DNA of 38,529 bases from Clostridiales bacterium (GCA_021204005.1 JAJQAD010000079.1:1-38529), one strand, 5' to 3'. Positions 27,900 through 38,293 are shown, counted from the stretch's first letter. The notes: generated from the sequence alone by a model not told the origin. Program-made: numbers and translations.

Positions 27900-28322
27900 T
27901 CACCGAAACAGCACCGCAAAATAGTAAAACGCTCCCGCCGCTTTCCCCACCGCAAACACAAGCACCAGCAGATTCAGCCCCGCCTTCAGCTTTGTCCTCC
28001 GAAACAGAATCGGAAAGACATGCAGTACTTCCGCCAGAGACGTGGACAGACACCCGGCAAAAATTCCCGCGCAGACTCCGTAGACCACGGTAAACCAGCA
28101 GCCCAGACCCAGAGGGATGCCGTCTAACAGTTCAATCACAGCCCCGAAGATCCCGCCAATGATCACGGCATTCTCCAGGGCAATCACGCGGGAAGCCACA
28201 GCTGCCTTACCGGCCATCCGCGGGATGATACCCAGAGCGGCAATCAGCGCAAATGTTCCCGCCGCCACCGCGATCCCGCAGATCATGCCAAGTCCGGTCA
28301 GTACCAGTTCAGTTATCCACAT
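27900..28322 (-). CDS. spoVAB: Stage V sporulation protein AB
   Basis: Likely start MWITELVLTGLGMICGIAVAAGTFALIAALGIIPRMAGK; overlaps the 3' end of spoVAA. Confidence 0.85.
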   Translation of the reverse strand: MWITELVLTGLGMICGIAVAAGTFALIAALGIIPRMAGKAAVASRVIALENAVIIGGIFGAVIELLDGIPLGLGCWFTVVYGVCAGIFAGCLSTSLAEVLHVFPILFRRTKLKAGLNLLVLVFAVGKAAGAFYYFAVLFR

Positions 28323-28965
28323 CAATCTCTTTTCCTTTTCTGCCGCTGTTTTCAATATAAGTATTGTCCACATCCTGCTCGTATTTGCGCATCTGCACCT
28401 GGATCGGGGTCGGATCGTCGGTGATTTTTTTCCTGCCGATATGGTTATAAAAGAAAATGATGCCGAAAGCGAGCCCGATACAAAAACCAATCTCAAGCGG
28501 GGTGACGCCCGCCGGAGCCGCTCCTGTCACACGCGTGTAAAAGCGGTCAAATACTTCCCCCACGGAGACATCCTGTATAAACGTCATAATGGTAAATGCA
28601 GATCCGAAAAACAATATGACGCACAGAAATGCCGTTTTTACAAGCTGTGCGCCGCTCTTCTCCGGGGTCGGCTCATAGCGCACCACAAAGTCCAGTGCTC
28701 CGAGAGAAACGATTTCCAGGGCAGGATAAATTTTATCAATCTCCTCGATGACATCCAGCACAGAGATGACCTGCACATGATTGCCCTGCCGTGATTTTCC
28801 CGAAGCCTCGCAGTGAAAACGATAAATCTCCAGCGCCTTCACTTTCCGGAGGATGCCGACGTCCGCGCACTCCACTTCCGCCACATCCTCCACACGAACC
28901 GCAGGTTCACGCACAATGCTGTTCTGATCCAGCTTCAGATACAGAGTCTGTCCGGTTCCGCTCAT
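28309..28965 (-). CDS. spoVAA: Stage V sporulation protein AA
   Basis: LYLKLDQNSIV.. N-terminus, C-terminal TM region; position upstream of spoVAB. Confidence 0.85.
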   Translation of the reverse strand: MSGTGQTLYLKLDQNSIVREPAVRVEDVAEVECADVGILRKVKALEIYRFHCEASGKSRQGNHVQVISVLDVIEEIDKIYPALEIVSLGALDFVVRYEPTPEKSGAQLVKTAFLCVILFFGSAFTIMTFIQDVSVGEVFDRFYTRVTGAAPAGVTPLEIGFCIGLAFGIIFFYNHIGRKKITDDPTPIQVQMRKYEQDVDNTYIENSGRKGKEIDVDN

Positions 28966-29333
28966 GCGTGCTCCCCGCTCTCAAACATTTCGTCCGCAGT
29001 GTGTTTGATTGCTCCCATATCATCGCGGATATTTTCGACCGCTTTTTTCATATCACTGCGAACATTCTCTCCGGCAGTTTTTACCCCTTCCGCCACATCA
29101 CCGGCTGAACACCGGGCCGCATGCTTTACCTCTGACGCCATATCCTTTGTCTCATCCCTGACACAATCACAGGCATTCACAAATTTATCCTTTTTCCGCC
29201 GAAAATTATCGGCAATCACACAGCCCATCTCCTCGCCATCGGAATTTTTGCTCTTCAGATAATACACTACACCGCCGACCAGAGCCGCAAACAGAATTGT
29301 TTTACAACACTTTTTACACATTTTAAAACACAT
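28962..29333 (-). CDS. Small Cys-rich/YtxH-like membrane-anchored hypothetical protein between sigF and spoVAA
   Basis: Likely start MCFKMCKKCCKTILFAALVGGVVYYLKSK with AGGAG upstream; track ORF begins at 29480. Confidence 0.7.
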   Translation of the reverse strand: MCFKMCKKCCKTILFAALVGGVVYYLKSKNSDGEEMGCVIADNFRRKKDKFVNACDCVRDETKDMASEVKHAARCSAGDVAEGVKTAGENVRSDMKKAVENIRDDMGAIKHTADEMFESGEHA

Positions 29334-29496
29334 GACCTTTTCTCCTTTTGCTTTCCTGATCCGTCTGTAAAACGGATTACTTTTTCTTCTGTTCTTAGTA
29401 TGATATTTTTCAGATCTTATTATTCTGTAATTATTCAGAAATCCACAGCATTTTCGAGCCTGGTTCCGGATAATTATCAAACTTTTCTTTGCCGCA

Positions 29497-30312
29497 CTAC
29501 ACCATCTCTCTCAGCTTCCCCAGCAGCTTTTTTTCTTTCCTGGAAACCTGCACCTGCGTCATTCCCAGCAGCTCTGCGGTCTCCGTCTGCGTCTTTTCCT
29601 GAAAATAGCGCAGGCTGATCAGCTGCCGCTCCTCTTTTCCGAGACTACTCAGCGCCTGCTCCAGGAAAACACGGTTGACCTGCATCTCCATCTCATTATT
29701 TTCATCACGAATCTGCTCCTCGAGCGTCATGTCCTTTCCCTCTTTTCCCGGGACCGGCCGGCAGAGGGAATCTACCTCCGTGCCAGCGGAAAGCGCCAGC
29801 ACAATGTCCTCCGCGGAAAATCCGGTCTGCACAGACAACTCCTCCAGGGTAGCTTCCCGCTCATGCGTATTCCTCCATTTTTCCGCCTCCCGCTGCACTC
29901 TCCACGCCTGATTTTTCAGAGTACGGCTCACTTTTATCATGCCGTCGTCCCTTAAAAAACGCCGGATTTCACCGGTAATAAGAGGAACCGCGTAAGTTGA
30001 GAATTTCACATCGTAATTCAGGTCAAAATGGTCGATGGCTTTGATCAGGCCGATGCTTCCCACCTGAAACAAATCCTCCGGCTCATACCCGCGGTTCGCA
30101 AACCGCCGCACGATACTCCATACCAGACCGATGTTGCTGTGTACCAGCGCGTCCCGTTCCTCCCGGTTTCCCTCCTGTGCGCTGCGGATTTTTTCCCGGA
30201 TTTGGGCATCGTCTCCGCAGCCGGCGATCCTATTCCTTTTTCCGTATGCAACAGTCTGCCTTTCCTTTTCCTCTCCGCGTACCAGTCCTGTCTCATCCAC
30301 CACTGTTCCCAT
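29497..30312 (-). CDS. sigF: RNA polymerase sporulation sigma factor SigF
   Basis: VHSNIGLVWSIVRRFANRGYEPEDLFQVGSIGLIKAIDHFDLNYDVKFSTYAVPLITGEIRRFLRDDG. Confidence 0.95.
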   Translation of the reverse strand: MGTVVDETGLVRGEEKERQTVAYGKRNRIAGCGDDAQIREKIRSAQEGNREERDALVHSNIGLVWSIVRRFANRGYEPEDLFQVGSIGLIKAIDHFDLNYDVKFSTYAVPLITGEIRRFLRDDGMIKVSRTLKNQAWRVQREAEKWRNTHEREATLEELSVQTGFSAEDIVLALSAGTEVDSLCRPVPGKEGKDMTLEEQIRDENNEMEMQVNRVFLEQALSSLGKEERQLISLRYFQEKTQTETAELLGMTQVQVSRKEKKLLGKLREMV

Positions 30313-30315
30313 CGC

Positions 30316-30786
30316 CTATCTGATCTCTTTCTGCATCAGGACTCTGGTGCCCCGCCCCGGCGATGATTCCACTTCTACCGCATCCATAAATGCCTCCATG
30401 AAAGAAAAACCCATGCCGGAACGCTCCCATTCCGGCCTGGTGGTAAACATCGGTTCCCTGGCCTTTTCGATATCCGCAATCCCGCAGCCCTCATCCGTAA
30501 CGGATACGACCAGAATGCGGTCCCAGATGGCAGCATCCAGAAAAATTTTCCCACCCTGCATCTCATATCCGTGAATCACACAGTTTGTCACCGCCTCCGA
30601 AACCGCGGTCTTAACATCGGCCAGCTCGTCCATCGTGGGATTCAGCGGCGCGACAAAAGCTGCGACCGCAGTCCTGGCAAATCCCTCGTTTTCCGGCTTT
30701 GCCTCAAACACAATCTGCATTTCATTGACAAGCTTCCTCCTTTGTTTTCCCTCATTTTCCAATTTTAATTCCTGTTCCACACTCAT
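30316..30786 (-). CDS. spoIIAB: Anti-sigma F factor
   Basis: MQIVFEAKPENEGFARTAVAAFVAPLNPTMDELADVKTAVSEAVTNCVIHGYE. Confidence 0.95.
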   Translation of the reverse strand: MSVEQELKLENEGKQRRKLVNEMQIVFEAKPENEGFARTAVAAFVAPLNPTMDELADVKTAVSEAVTNCVIHGYEMQGGKIFLDAAIWDRILVVSVTDEGCGIADIEKAREPMFTTRPEWERSGMGFSFMEAFMDAVEVESSPGRGTRVLMQKEIR

Positions 30787-30877
30787 TTTCCTTTCTCTGC
30801 CCTGCTTTTTGATCTGCCTGATATTTTTGTATTCCAGTACAGTGTATCCGAAGTCCCTATACCGGGATCATCTGATT

Positions 30878-31189
30878 TCACTGTTCCTCTGTGTCGATGA
30901 TCGACTCCAGACCTGACATTCTCAGAATCCGCTCCGGCCGGGAAGTCACATTGACCGCCCGGATCTGTCCGCCGGAAAACTTCATGCTGCGGTAACGCCC
31001 CAGGATCACCCCAATCCCCGAACTGTCCATAAACTCGGTTCTGCAAAAATCAAAAACCACCCGGCGGATATGATACGTATCCACCAGCAAATCCGCTTCC
31101 TGCCGGATTCCGTCCGCCACGTGATGATCCAGTTCCCGCGGCAAAACAATGCAAAGCTCCATACCGTTGATTCTATACTCGCACTCCAT
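30878..31189 (-). CDS. spoIIAA: Anti-anti-sigma factor
   Basis: STAS domain with RRVVFDFCRTEFMDSSGIGVILGRYRSMKFSGGQ. Confidence 0.94.
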   Translation of the reverse strand: MECEYRINGMELCIVLPRELDHHVADGIRQEADLLVDTYHIRRVVFDFCRTEFMDSSGIGVILGRYRSMKFSGGQIRAVNVTSRPERILRMSGLESIIDTEEQ

Positions 31190-31321
31190 AATTTCCTCCC
31201 GTATTACAATTAAAATAAAAAAAGACGCCTTCCCTCTTCAGAAATGACGTCTTTCGTATCATATATTTTTTGTTTTGTAGTTTCTGCAGTCCCGGTCTGA
31301 AAAACACCCGTAAGACCTGTA

Positions 31322-32716
31322 TTACTCCGCTACTGAATATCCTCTGGCAATCAGATCCTCCGACATACTTGTGGAGGTACTCTTCATCCTGCTGTCGCTG
31401 GTGTTCTCCAGCGTAATCTGAAACCACTTCAGCGCGTTTTCATAATCTTCCAGATAATTATAAGCAAATGCCAGATAATAATCGACTTTGCCATCCTCAT
31501 AGGATGGATCGGTCTCCGCAATGGTCAGGAACTTTTCAATGGCTCCCTCATAGTCTTTATCCATGTATAAGTCTAAGCCTTCCTCCAGAGCGGCAGCCAT
31601 AGTCTCCTCCTGCATATCGGCGACCATCGTATCATAGAGGGATTTCCCATTGTCATCCAGCAGTTCACTATCCACTTCAGCCAGAAGCTCCGAGGCTGTC
31701 GTATAATCCTCCTCTGCATAGGAGACATAAGCGCTCAACAGGCTGGAATAGTTTTCCACCTGGCTCTGTGCGGAATCGGTCGCTGTCTCAGAACTGGACA
31801 GCTGCTCATTGAGCGATTCGATTTCATCCTCCAGACCGGATATCGTCTGCTCCCGGGTGGATATGGTCTGATTGGCCTCCACAAGCTGTGCGGAGGCATC
31901 GGAATTCGCCTGCTGCCTCACCTCCGGTATTACCAGAAAACAGACCACTGCAATGCCTATGGCTGCGCCGATCAGCAGGCTGACCACAGTCTTCACCGCA
32001 GAATTATCCGTAAACTTTGCCGGGCGGATGATAATATCATTGCCGCTCTGGTAGGTGACCGTGTCCTCTTCTTCCCTGGAATGCTTCAGCTTGCCATTGG
32101 CTTTCAGATGCTCCTTGCACTCCATTTTATAGCGCATGGTGTTCGTATTATTGACATCAATCTTCTCCGCATGCCGCAGCGAACGCATTGCCAGATCATA
32201 CCGTTCTTCCCGCATATAAAGCAAAGCCAGAAGCTGATGTCCTTTCACCATCCTCGGATTCAGATCAATCACTTTTTTCAGCTGGATGACAGCCAGATCG
32301 TAATTGCCGTCCCGGCAGTAGGTCAGTGACTGATTAAACTTCTTAATCGTCTGATTTGTTTTCTCCAGTTCGGATTTGCTTTTCTGGACATTCACAAGAA
32401 AATCGGAGGCCGGGTTATCCGCCGGCATCATACTCTTGCTGATCACCCACTCACTCAGGGCATTCACCGTCTCTCCCATCTCATAATAAACCAGGCCAAG
32501 GAGATTCCTCGCCTCGATATTCTGCTTATTGTAACGCAGACTCATCTGAAGAGAAGCGATGGCTCCGCTGAGATCCCGCACCTGCGCCCGGGAGAGACCC
32601 TCATTATAAAAATGGTTGGAAATCCGGTTTACTTTCTTCCAGATATGGACATCCGCATCACAGTCCGGACACACATCCGTATAATCCAGGGATGCGCCGC
32701 AATAATAACACTTCAT
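31322..32716 (-). CDS. Zinc-ribbon TPR membrane protein
   Basis: CYYCGASLDYTDVCPDC, TPR-like repeats, one TM segment, coiled coil, C-terminal TPR. Confidence 0.85.
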   Translation of the reverse strand: MKCYYCGASLDYTDVCPDCDADVHIWKKVNRISNHFYNEGLSRAQVRDLSGAIASLQMSLRYNKQNIEARNLLGLVYYEMGETVNALSEWVISKSMMPADNPASDFLVNVQKSKSELEKTNQTIKKFNQSLTYCRDGNYDLAVIQLKKVIDLNPRMVKGHQLLALLYMREERYDLAMRSLRHAEKIDVNNTNTMRYKMECKEHLKANGKLKHSREEEDTVTYQSGNDIIIRPAKFTDNSAVKTVVSLLIGAAIGIAVVCFLVIPEVRQQANSDASAQLVEANQTISTREQTISGLEDEIESLNEQLSSSETATDSAQSQVENYSSLLSAYVSYAEEDYTTASELLAEVDSELLDDNGKSLYDTMVADMQEETMAAALEEGLDLYMDKDYEGAIEKFLTIAETDPSYEDGKVDYYLAFAYNYLEDYENALKWFQITLENTSDSRMKSTSTSMSEDLIARGYSVAE

Positions 32717-32729
32717 CGCTGTACCTCCG

Positions 32730-32867
32730 TCAGTTTCCGGACTCGCGCAGCATTTCCTGCAAAATGTCCATCATATCAGTCAGATCGCGGTTGTAGATTG
32801 CGTCCTCCGCGTCATCGATCTCCATACTAGGCTGGAATTTTTTTAACTCTTCATCGAAATCTATCAT
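32730..32867 (-). CDS. Small 45-aa acidic hypothetical protein
   Basis: Manual translation MIDFDEELKKFQPSMEIDDAEDAIYNRDLTDMMDILQEMLRESGN; GAAAGGAG upstream; fills the gap between folC and the TPR gene. Confidence 0.75.
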   Translation of the reverse strand: MIDFDEELKKFQPSMEIDDAEDAIYNRDLTDMMDILQEMLRESGN

Positions 32868-34326
32868 AACGGCTCCTTTCCTTCATCAGCTCTCCTATAA
32901 AATACAGGGAACCGGTGCAAAACAATTTCTGTCCGGGTTTCTTCCGGCTTTGCATGACCCGGAACGCTTCCCCGCAATCGTCAAAGCTGTCTACCGTGTA
33001 TGTGAGCGGCCGGCTGCTGCTCTCCGAAAATAATTGGCGCAGCGATTCCGCCGGAACTCCCCGCTCCCCTTTCACTGTAGTGACTGCGACAGACTCCCAT
33101 CGGCAACCGGATGTCAGAAGACGAACGGCAGTACGCAGATCCTTTTCTTTTACCATGGAAAAGAGAAGCAGCGGCGGGCAGGGATCGTCAGCGGCAAGCA
33201 GACGCACAGACTGCACAAATGCTTCGATACCCGACGGGTTATGTGCCCCGTCAAAATAAATCTCCGGGAGCACCTCCTGCATCCGCCCGGGCCACACTGA
33301 GGCAGTCAGCCCCTGCTGTATGCCATCGTCATCCGCCAGGTCCAGCACATGCATAGCTTCAATGGCGAGCGCCGCGTTTTCCGCCTGATAACAGGCATGT
33401 CCCGGGACGGTCCACCTATGGCTTTTTCCATCATGTCTCATCCGATCATCCCACGCATCACTCTGCAGATGAACCTGCACATCACCCAGCGGCTGACACC
33501 GCACATCGTTCCGCGCCTGACCGGTTCTCATGCTTCCAGGCCACTGATCAGATACTGCCTTTTTTTCTGTTCTATCATAGGCAGTTGAAAATGAAAAATC
33601 AATACCCTCCTCTTTTATTTCACAATTTTTAATGTTTTTGTTAGAAATGGCATATTGCGGACATCCCAGCTCTGCTGCCCGACTCCGGATCACCTCCGCT
33701 GCCTCCGGCTCTCCCTCCCAGAACACAAGCGGTACACCGGGTTTTAAGATACCGGCTTTTTCCGCGGCAATCTGCGCAAGCGTGTCTCCCAGTATCTCCG
33801 TGTGCTCCAGGCTGATGGATGTGATCACGGTGAGTACCGGTCTGGGAAAGCTGTTTGTCGCGTCCAGGCGCCCGCCGAGCCCCGTCTCCAGCACAATGTA
33901 CTCTGCCTGCGCTTTTTCAAAGATTACCATACCCATTGCAAAAATAAACTCGAAAAAGGTAGGATGGTTCAGATTATTTTTCACCATCTCCTCAGAAACT
34001 GCCTTCACCAGCTCAAATGCCTCCAGAAATCCGGATACTTCGACCATTTTGCCGTTCACCTGAAACCGTTCCCGAATATCCACCAGGTGAGGCGAAGTAA
34101 ACATCGTCGCAGACTTTCCGCTGCAAAGCAGCATATGGTATAAAAAACAGCAGACGCTTCCCTTTCCGTTGCTGCCTGCCACATGGATGATTTTCCGGTC
34201 AAAACAGGGATCGCCCAAAAACGCGAGAAGCTTCCGGGTGTGATCCAGACTGTTCTTTTTCGTAAATTTGGGGAGGTCGTAGAGAAAATCTACGGCCTCC
34301 TGCATGGTGATACTGTTATTATTCAA
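32851..34326 (-). CDS. folC: Folylpolyglutamate synthase/dihydrofolate synthase
   Basis: HVAGSNGKGSVCCFLYHML, VLETGLGGRLDATN, SLEHTEILGDTLAQIAAEKAGI, YFDGAHNP; TTG start near 34326 (8 nt after GGAGGG) is preferred to the track ATG at 34356. Confidence 0.93.
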   Translation of the reverse strand: MNNNSITMQEAVDFLYDLPKFTKKNSLDHTRKLLAFLGDPCFDRKIIHVAGSNGKGSVCCFLYHMLLCSGKSATMFTSPHLVDIRERFQVNGKMVEVSGFLEAFELVKAVSEEMVKNNLNHPTFFEFIFAMGMVIFEKAQAEYIVLETGLGGRLDATNSFPRPVLTVITSISLEHTEILGDTLAQIAAEKAGILKPGVPLVFWEGEPEAAEVIRSRAAELGCPQYAISNKNIKNCEIKEEGIDFSFSTAYDRTEKKAVSDQWPGSMRTGQARNDVRCQPLGDVQVHLQSDAWDDRMRHDGKSHRWTVPGHACYQAENAALAIEAMHVLDLADDDGIQQGLTASVWPGRMQEVLPEIYFDGAHNPSGIEAFVQSVRLLAADDPCPPLLLFSMVKEKDLRTAVRLLTSGCRWESVAVTTVKGERGVPAESLRQLFSESSSRPLTYTVDSFDDCGEAFRVMQSRKKPGQKLFCTGSLYFIGELMKERSRYDRFR

Positions 34327-34417
34327 GAAACTCCCTCCTGCAGCTTCCTCTTTCATGAATAAGAAGCTTACTCATGCAAAACATACCAACACGTTCTTCC
34401 ATCAGCTATGCCCCGAA

Positions 34418-34666
34418 AACCCATCAATCTGGTATTTCAACTCATTTAATGGGTTTTCTTTTGCCTAGCCAACCCACTACCTGTAGGTTTTAACATATTC
34501 TATGGGTTTTCTTTTGCTCTGCAAACCCACTAATTTCAAAATATCATCTGTTTAGTAGGTTAACACTCCTGTTTTTTACATACTATTATTGTAATACTCC
34601 TATTTCTGTGGGTTTCCATGTTCTTTTTGTACAACCTTTTTCGCGATTTTCCTGTTTTTGTGGGTC
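34418..34666. repeat. Second tandem inverted-repeat array, 38-bp units on a 53-bp period
   Basis: Units at 34418-34455, 34471-34508, 34524-34561, 34577-34614 (AACCCA..TGGGTT, degrading along the array); a degenerate fifth unit ends near 34666, one base off register. Confidence 0.85.
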
Positions 34667-34819
34667 TTATCCGTTTAAACCAATCTGTTGCAAACGCATC
34701 CGTTATCTGGCAAATACGCTTTTCCCACTCTGAAAAGCGCCGCAGATATCCTGCTCAGAACACCTTTGCCGCACCAGGACAGATTCCTGTAAACTTGCAA
34801 TAAGGCTGCATTAGCGAAT

Positions 34820-37465
34820 TTATAATAAACTCTTCAGCCGCGCTTCCACGTCCTCCATCATCGCGGTATATTTCTCCAGTTTTTCCTTCTCCGCAGCGAC
34901 TTTCTCCGCAGGCGCTTTGCTCAAAAATTTCTCATTTTTCAGCATGCCGTTGGAACGCGCCAGCTCTTTGACCAGTTTTGCTTTCTCCTTCTGCAGACGC
35001 TCCCGCTCTTTCTCCAGATCAACCAGCTCTTCCAGCGGCACGTAAACCACTGCATTGGGGATGACGACGGACACAGCGTCCTCCGGGATGCCGGTCTTGT
35101 CCGGCTGCACATGAATCTCCGCCGCGCTGATCAGGTTGCGGTAGACATCCTGGAACGCATCCAGACGCCTGCAGACATTCTCATCCTGGGACACCACATA
35201 GTAGCTGGCCTTCCGGCTGGGCGGAACGTTCATCTCGGAGCGCAGGTTGCGGACCGCGCGGACCAGCGCTTTGATGGCCTCGATGGAAACCTCCGCCTGC
35301 TCAAAATGCAGCGCTTCGTCGTACTCCGGCCAGGAGGTCAGCATAATGGTCTCCTCCTCCGGGCAAAGCGTGCAGTAAATTTCTTCTGTAATAAACGGCA
35401 TGAACGGATGGAGCAGCTTCAGCGCCTGCGCCAGAACCGTCTTTAAGGTCCACAGCGCCGCATTGGCCGCCGCAGGGTTTTCCTTTTTCTGGTTCAGACG
35501 GGTCTTGCAGATCTCAATATACCAGTCGCAGAATTCTTCCCAGATAAAATCAAAGACCTTCTGCACGGCAATACCGAGCTCGTATTTTTCCATGTTGTCC
35601 GTAACATCTTTTGCCAGCGTATTAACTTTGGATAAAATCCACTTATCCACCGGGAACAGTTCGTCCGTCGTCGGTTTCCATGGCTGGTCGTCGCCCAGAT
35701 TCATCATGATAAAACGGGACGCATTCCAGACTTTGTTGGCAAAATTCCGGCTGGACTCCACGCGCTCCCAGTAAAAACGCATATCATTGCCCGGCGCATT
35801 TCCTGTGATCAGCGTAAGGCGCAGCGCATCCGCACCGTACTTGTCGATCACTTCCAGCGGGTCAATGCCGTTGCCCAGGGATTTGCTCATCTTTCTCCCC
35901 TGGGAATCCCGGACCAGGCCGTGAATCAGCACCGTGTGGAACGGTTCCGTGCCGGTCTGTTCCAGCGCGGAAAATACCATGCGGATGACCCAGAAGAAGA
36001 TGATATCATATCCTGTCACCAGGACATCCGTGGGGTAAAAATACTCCAGCTCCTCCGTCTTTTCCGGCCATCCCAGCGTGGAAAACGGCCAGAGCGCGGA
36101 GGAAAACCAGGTATCCAGCGTATCCTCGTCCTGCTTTAAATGCGTGCCGCCGCATTTACTGCACTTGCAGGGTGTCTCCCGGGAGACAATCATCTCCCCG
36201 CAGTCCTCACAGTACCATGCCGGAATCCGGTGTCCCCACCAGAGCTGACGGGAAATACACCAGTCGCGAATATTCTCCAGCCAGTGCAGGTACGTCTTGG
36301 CAAAATTATCCGGGACAAACTTCAGCCGCCCGGTCTTGATTGCCTCGATGGCCGGTTTCGCCATCTCATCCATTTTCACAAACCACTGCGGCTTGATCAT
36401 CGGCTCCACTGTGGTCTTGCAGCGGTCATGGGTTCCCACGCTGTGCGTATGATCCACCACTTTCACCAGAAGCCCCATCTCGTCCAGCTTCTCCACAATG
36501 GCTTTCCGCGCCTCATAGCGGTCCATACCCTCGTAAATACCGCCGTTGGCGTTGATGGTCGCGTCGTCATTTAAAATATTGATTTCTTCCAGGTTGTGGC
36601 GTTTGCCTACCTCAAAATCGTTCGGGTCGTGGACCGGTGTGATCTTCACGCAGCCGGTTCCGAACTCCTTGTCCACATAGGCATCCGCAATCACGGGAAT
36701 CTCACGGTTCACGATGGGAAGCAGGAGTTTTTTCCCGATCAAATCCTGGTAGCGCTCATCCTCCGGGTTCACCGCCACAGCAGTATCGCCCAGCATCGTC
36801 TCCGGACGGGTCGTGGCAATCTCCACAAACCGTCCCTCCTCACCGATGATCGGATATTTGATATGCCAGAAATGTCCCGCCTGCTCCACATGCTCCACCT
36901 CGGCATCCGAGATGGAAGTCTGGCACACCGGGCACCAGTTGATAATCCGGGATCCCTTATAGATATAGCCCTTGTCAAAGAGGCGGACAAAAACCTCATT
37001 GACTGCCTTTGAGCATCCCTCGTCCATGGTAAAACGCTCGCGCTCCCAGTCCGCGGAGGATCCCAGCTTCTTTAACTGGCGTACGATCCGTCCGCCGTAC
37101 TCCTCCTTCCAGTCCCAGGCATATTTCAGGAACTCATCCCGGGTCAGATCCGCCTTGTCGATGCCTTTCTCCTTCAGGCTGGCGATCACCTTCACCTCAG
37201 TGGCAATGGCCGCGTGGTCCGTCCCCGGCTGCCATAATGCAGAGTAACCCTGCATTCTTTTATAACGAATCAGGATATCCTGCATCGTGTTGTCCAAAGC
37301 GTGTCCCATGTGAAGCTGCCCGGTGATATTCGGCGGCGGCATCACGATGGTAAACGGCTTCTTGCTGCGGTCCACCTCCGCGTGAAAATATCCGTTGTTC
37401 TCCCACTTCTGATAAAGTCGATCCTCGATTCCCTTCGGATCGTAGGTCTTGGCTAATTCTTTCAT
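34820..37465 (-). CDS. valS: Valyl-tRNA synthetase
   Basis: [48 protein letters not shown]-terminal coiled coil. Confidence 0.97.
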   Translation of the reverse strand: MKELAKTYDPKGIEDRLYQKWENNGYFHAEVDRSKKPFTIVMPPPNITGQLHMGHALDNTMQDILIRYKRMQGYSALWQPGTDHAAIATEVKVIASLKEKGIDKADLTRDEFLKYAWDWKEEYGGRIVRQLKKLGSSADWERERFTMDEGCSKAVNEVFVRLFDKGYIYKGSRIINWCPVCQTSISDAEVEHVEQAGHFWHIKYPIIGEEGRFVEIATTRPETMLGDTAVAVNPEDERYQDLIGKKLLLPIVNREIPVIADAYVDKEFGTGCVKITPVHDPNDFEVGKRHNLEEINILNDDATINANGGIYEGMDRYEARKAIVEKLDEMGLLVKVVDHTHSVGTHDRCKTTVEPMIKPQWFVKMDEMAKPAIEAIKTGRLKFVPDNFAKTYLHWLENIRDWCISRQLWWGHRIPAWYCEDCGEMIVSRETPCKCSKCGGTHLKQDEDTLDTWFSSALWPFSTLGWPEKTEELEYFYPTDVLVTGYDIIFFWVIRMVFSALEQTGTEPFHTVLIHGLVRDSQGRKMSKSLGNGIDPLEVIDKYGADALRLTLITGNAPGNDMRFYWERVESSRNFANKVWNASRFIMMNLGDDQPWKPTTDELFPVDKWILSKVNTLAKDVTDNMEKYELGIAVQKVFDFIWEEFCDWYIEICKTRLNQKKENPAAANAALWTLKTVLAQALKLLHPFMPFITEEIYCTLCPEEETIMLTSWPEYDEALHFEQAEVSIEAIKALVRAVRNLRSEMNVPPSRKASYYVVSQDENVCRRLDAFQDVYRNLISAAEIHVQPDKTGIPEDAVSVVIPNAVVYVPLEELVDLEKERERLQKEKAKLVKELARSNGMLKNEKFLSKAPAEKVAAEKEKLEKYTAMMEDVEARLKSLL

Positions 37466-37489
37466 AATGATTGATCTCCTATTCTAAAA

Positions 37490-37829
37490 TATAAAAAGCC
37501 CTCCACACGCATATGCATGCGAAGGGCGAAACTGTTCGCGGTACCACCTTCGTTTTTCGATATCCTGTCATAAAATAATCCTTGTATAGGCAATCGTATT
37601 TCAGCGCCCGGGCAACAGCTGTTATCTGCTTTACCCTTCTTCGGAAAGATATCGAAATCTCTTTCATCCTTTAACGGGGATGAGACGGAATCTCCTACTT
37701 GCCACTTTCAGAAATCCGGTTCCAAAGTCACTTCCGCATCCCGCCTGCCGGACGGCCTTTCAGCCTCTGAGCCATCCTCTCTGCTGCCGCTGCAAACACG
37801 TACTCTTCTTTTTCTTAACCTTTGACAAT
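37490..37829 (-). promoter_or_regulatory. T-box riboswitch leader of valS
   Basis: Minus strand AAGGTGGTACCGCG (37550-37537) then terminator GCCCTTCGCATGC..GTGTGGAGGGCTTTTT; typical long leader before an aminoacyl-tRNA synthetase gene. Confidence 0.93.
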
Positions 37830-37835
37830 GAGAAC

Positions 37836-37864
37836 ATCATAAACAAGAATCTGGAAATTGTCAA
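37836..37864 (-). promoter_or_regulatory. valS promoter
   Basis: Minus strand TTGACA (37864-37859), 17-nt spacer, TATGAT (37841-37836). Confidence 0.85.
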
Positions 37865-37915
37865 GGGTGGGTTACAAATTCTGGTTTATCTGACTGGTTC
37901 AAACATCATATACTA

Positions 37916-38293
37916 TCATTTCCTCAAGTTGTTTTCCTTATCAAAAAATGCTTTCTCCAACATATCAAATTCCGCGCTCGAGCAAACTTCTTTGCATCGT
38001 TTCTGGTAATCCCTGGAACGCTCCAACATACTGCAAATTTTTTCACAAGGAAATTCTGCACACTGATTACATTTTTCCACACCATGCTCTTTTGTACATT
38101 CCACCAATTGATATGTACACTGTTTATTGGAAGAACAGCCTTTGCATTTAATTTCCTCATTTGGTACAATGCGATCCCGCCAGCCTACCCGGTGCCAAAG
38201 CTCTGCCACTTTGTGAAGTTCTTCCTCACTATGTGCATTGTATCGTGGGCACTCTATGCAATTGTCTCCGCACAAGGTTATCTTTTCTTCCAT
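37916..38293 (-). CDS. DUF3795 Cys-rich protein
   Basis: MEEKITLCGDNCIECPRYNAHSEEELHKVAELWHRVGWRDR..CKGCSS..CNQCAEFPCEKI. Confidence 0.85.
   Translation of the reverse strand: MEEKITLCGDNCIECPRYNAHSEEELHKVAELWHRVGWRDRIVPNEEIKCKGCSSNKQCTYQLVECTKEHGVEKCNQCAEFPCEKICSMLERSRDYQKRCKEVCSSAEFDMLEKAFFDKENNLRK

Noticed and set aside
37479-37667. 62-aa ORF upstream of valS
   Set aside because: Lies within the T-box leader, including the antiterminator and terminator.
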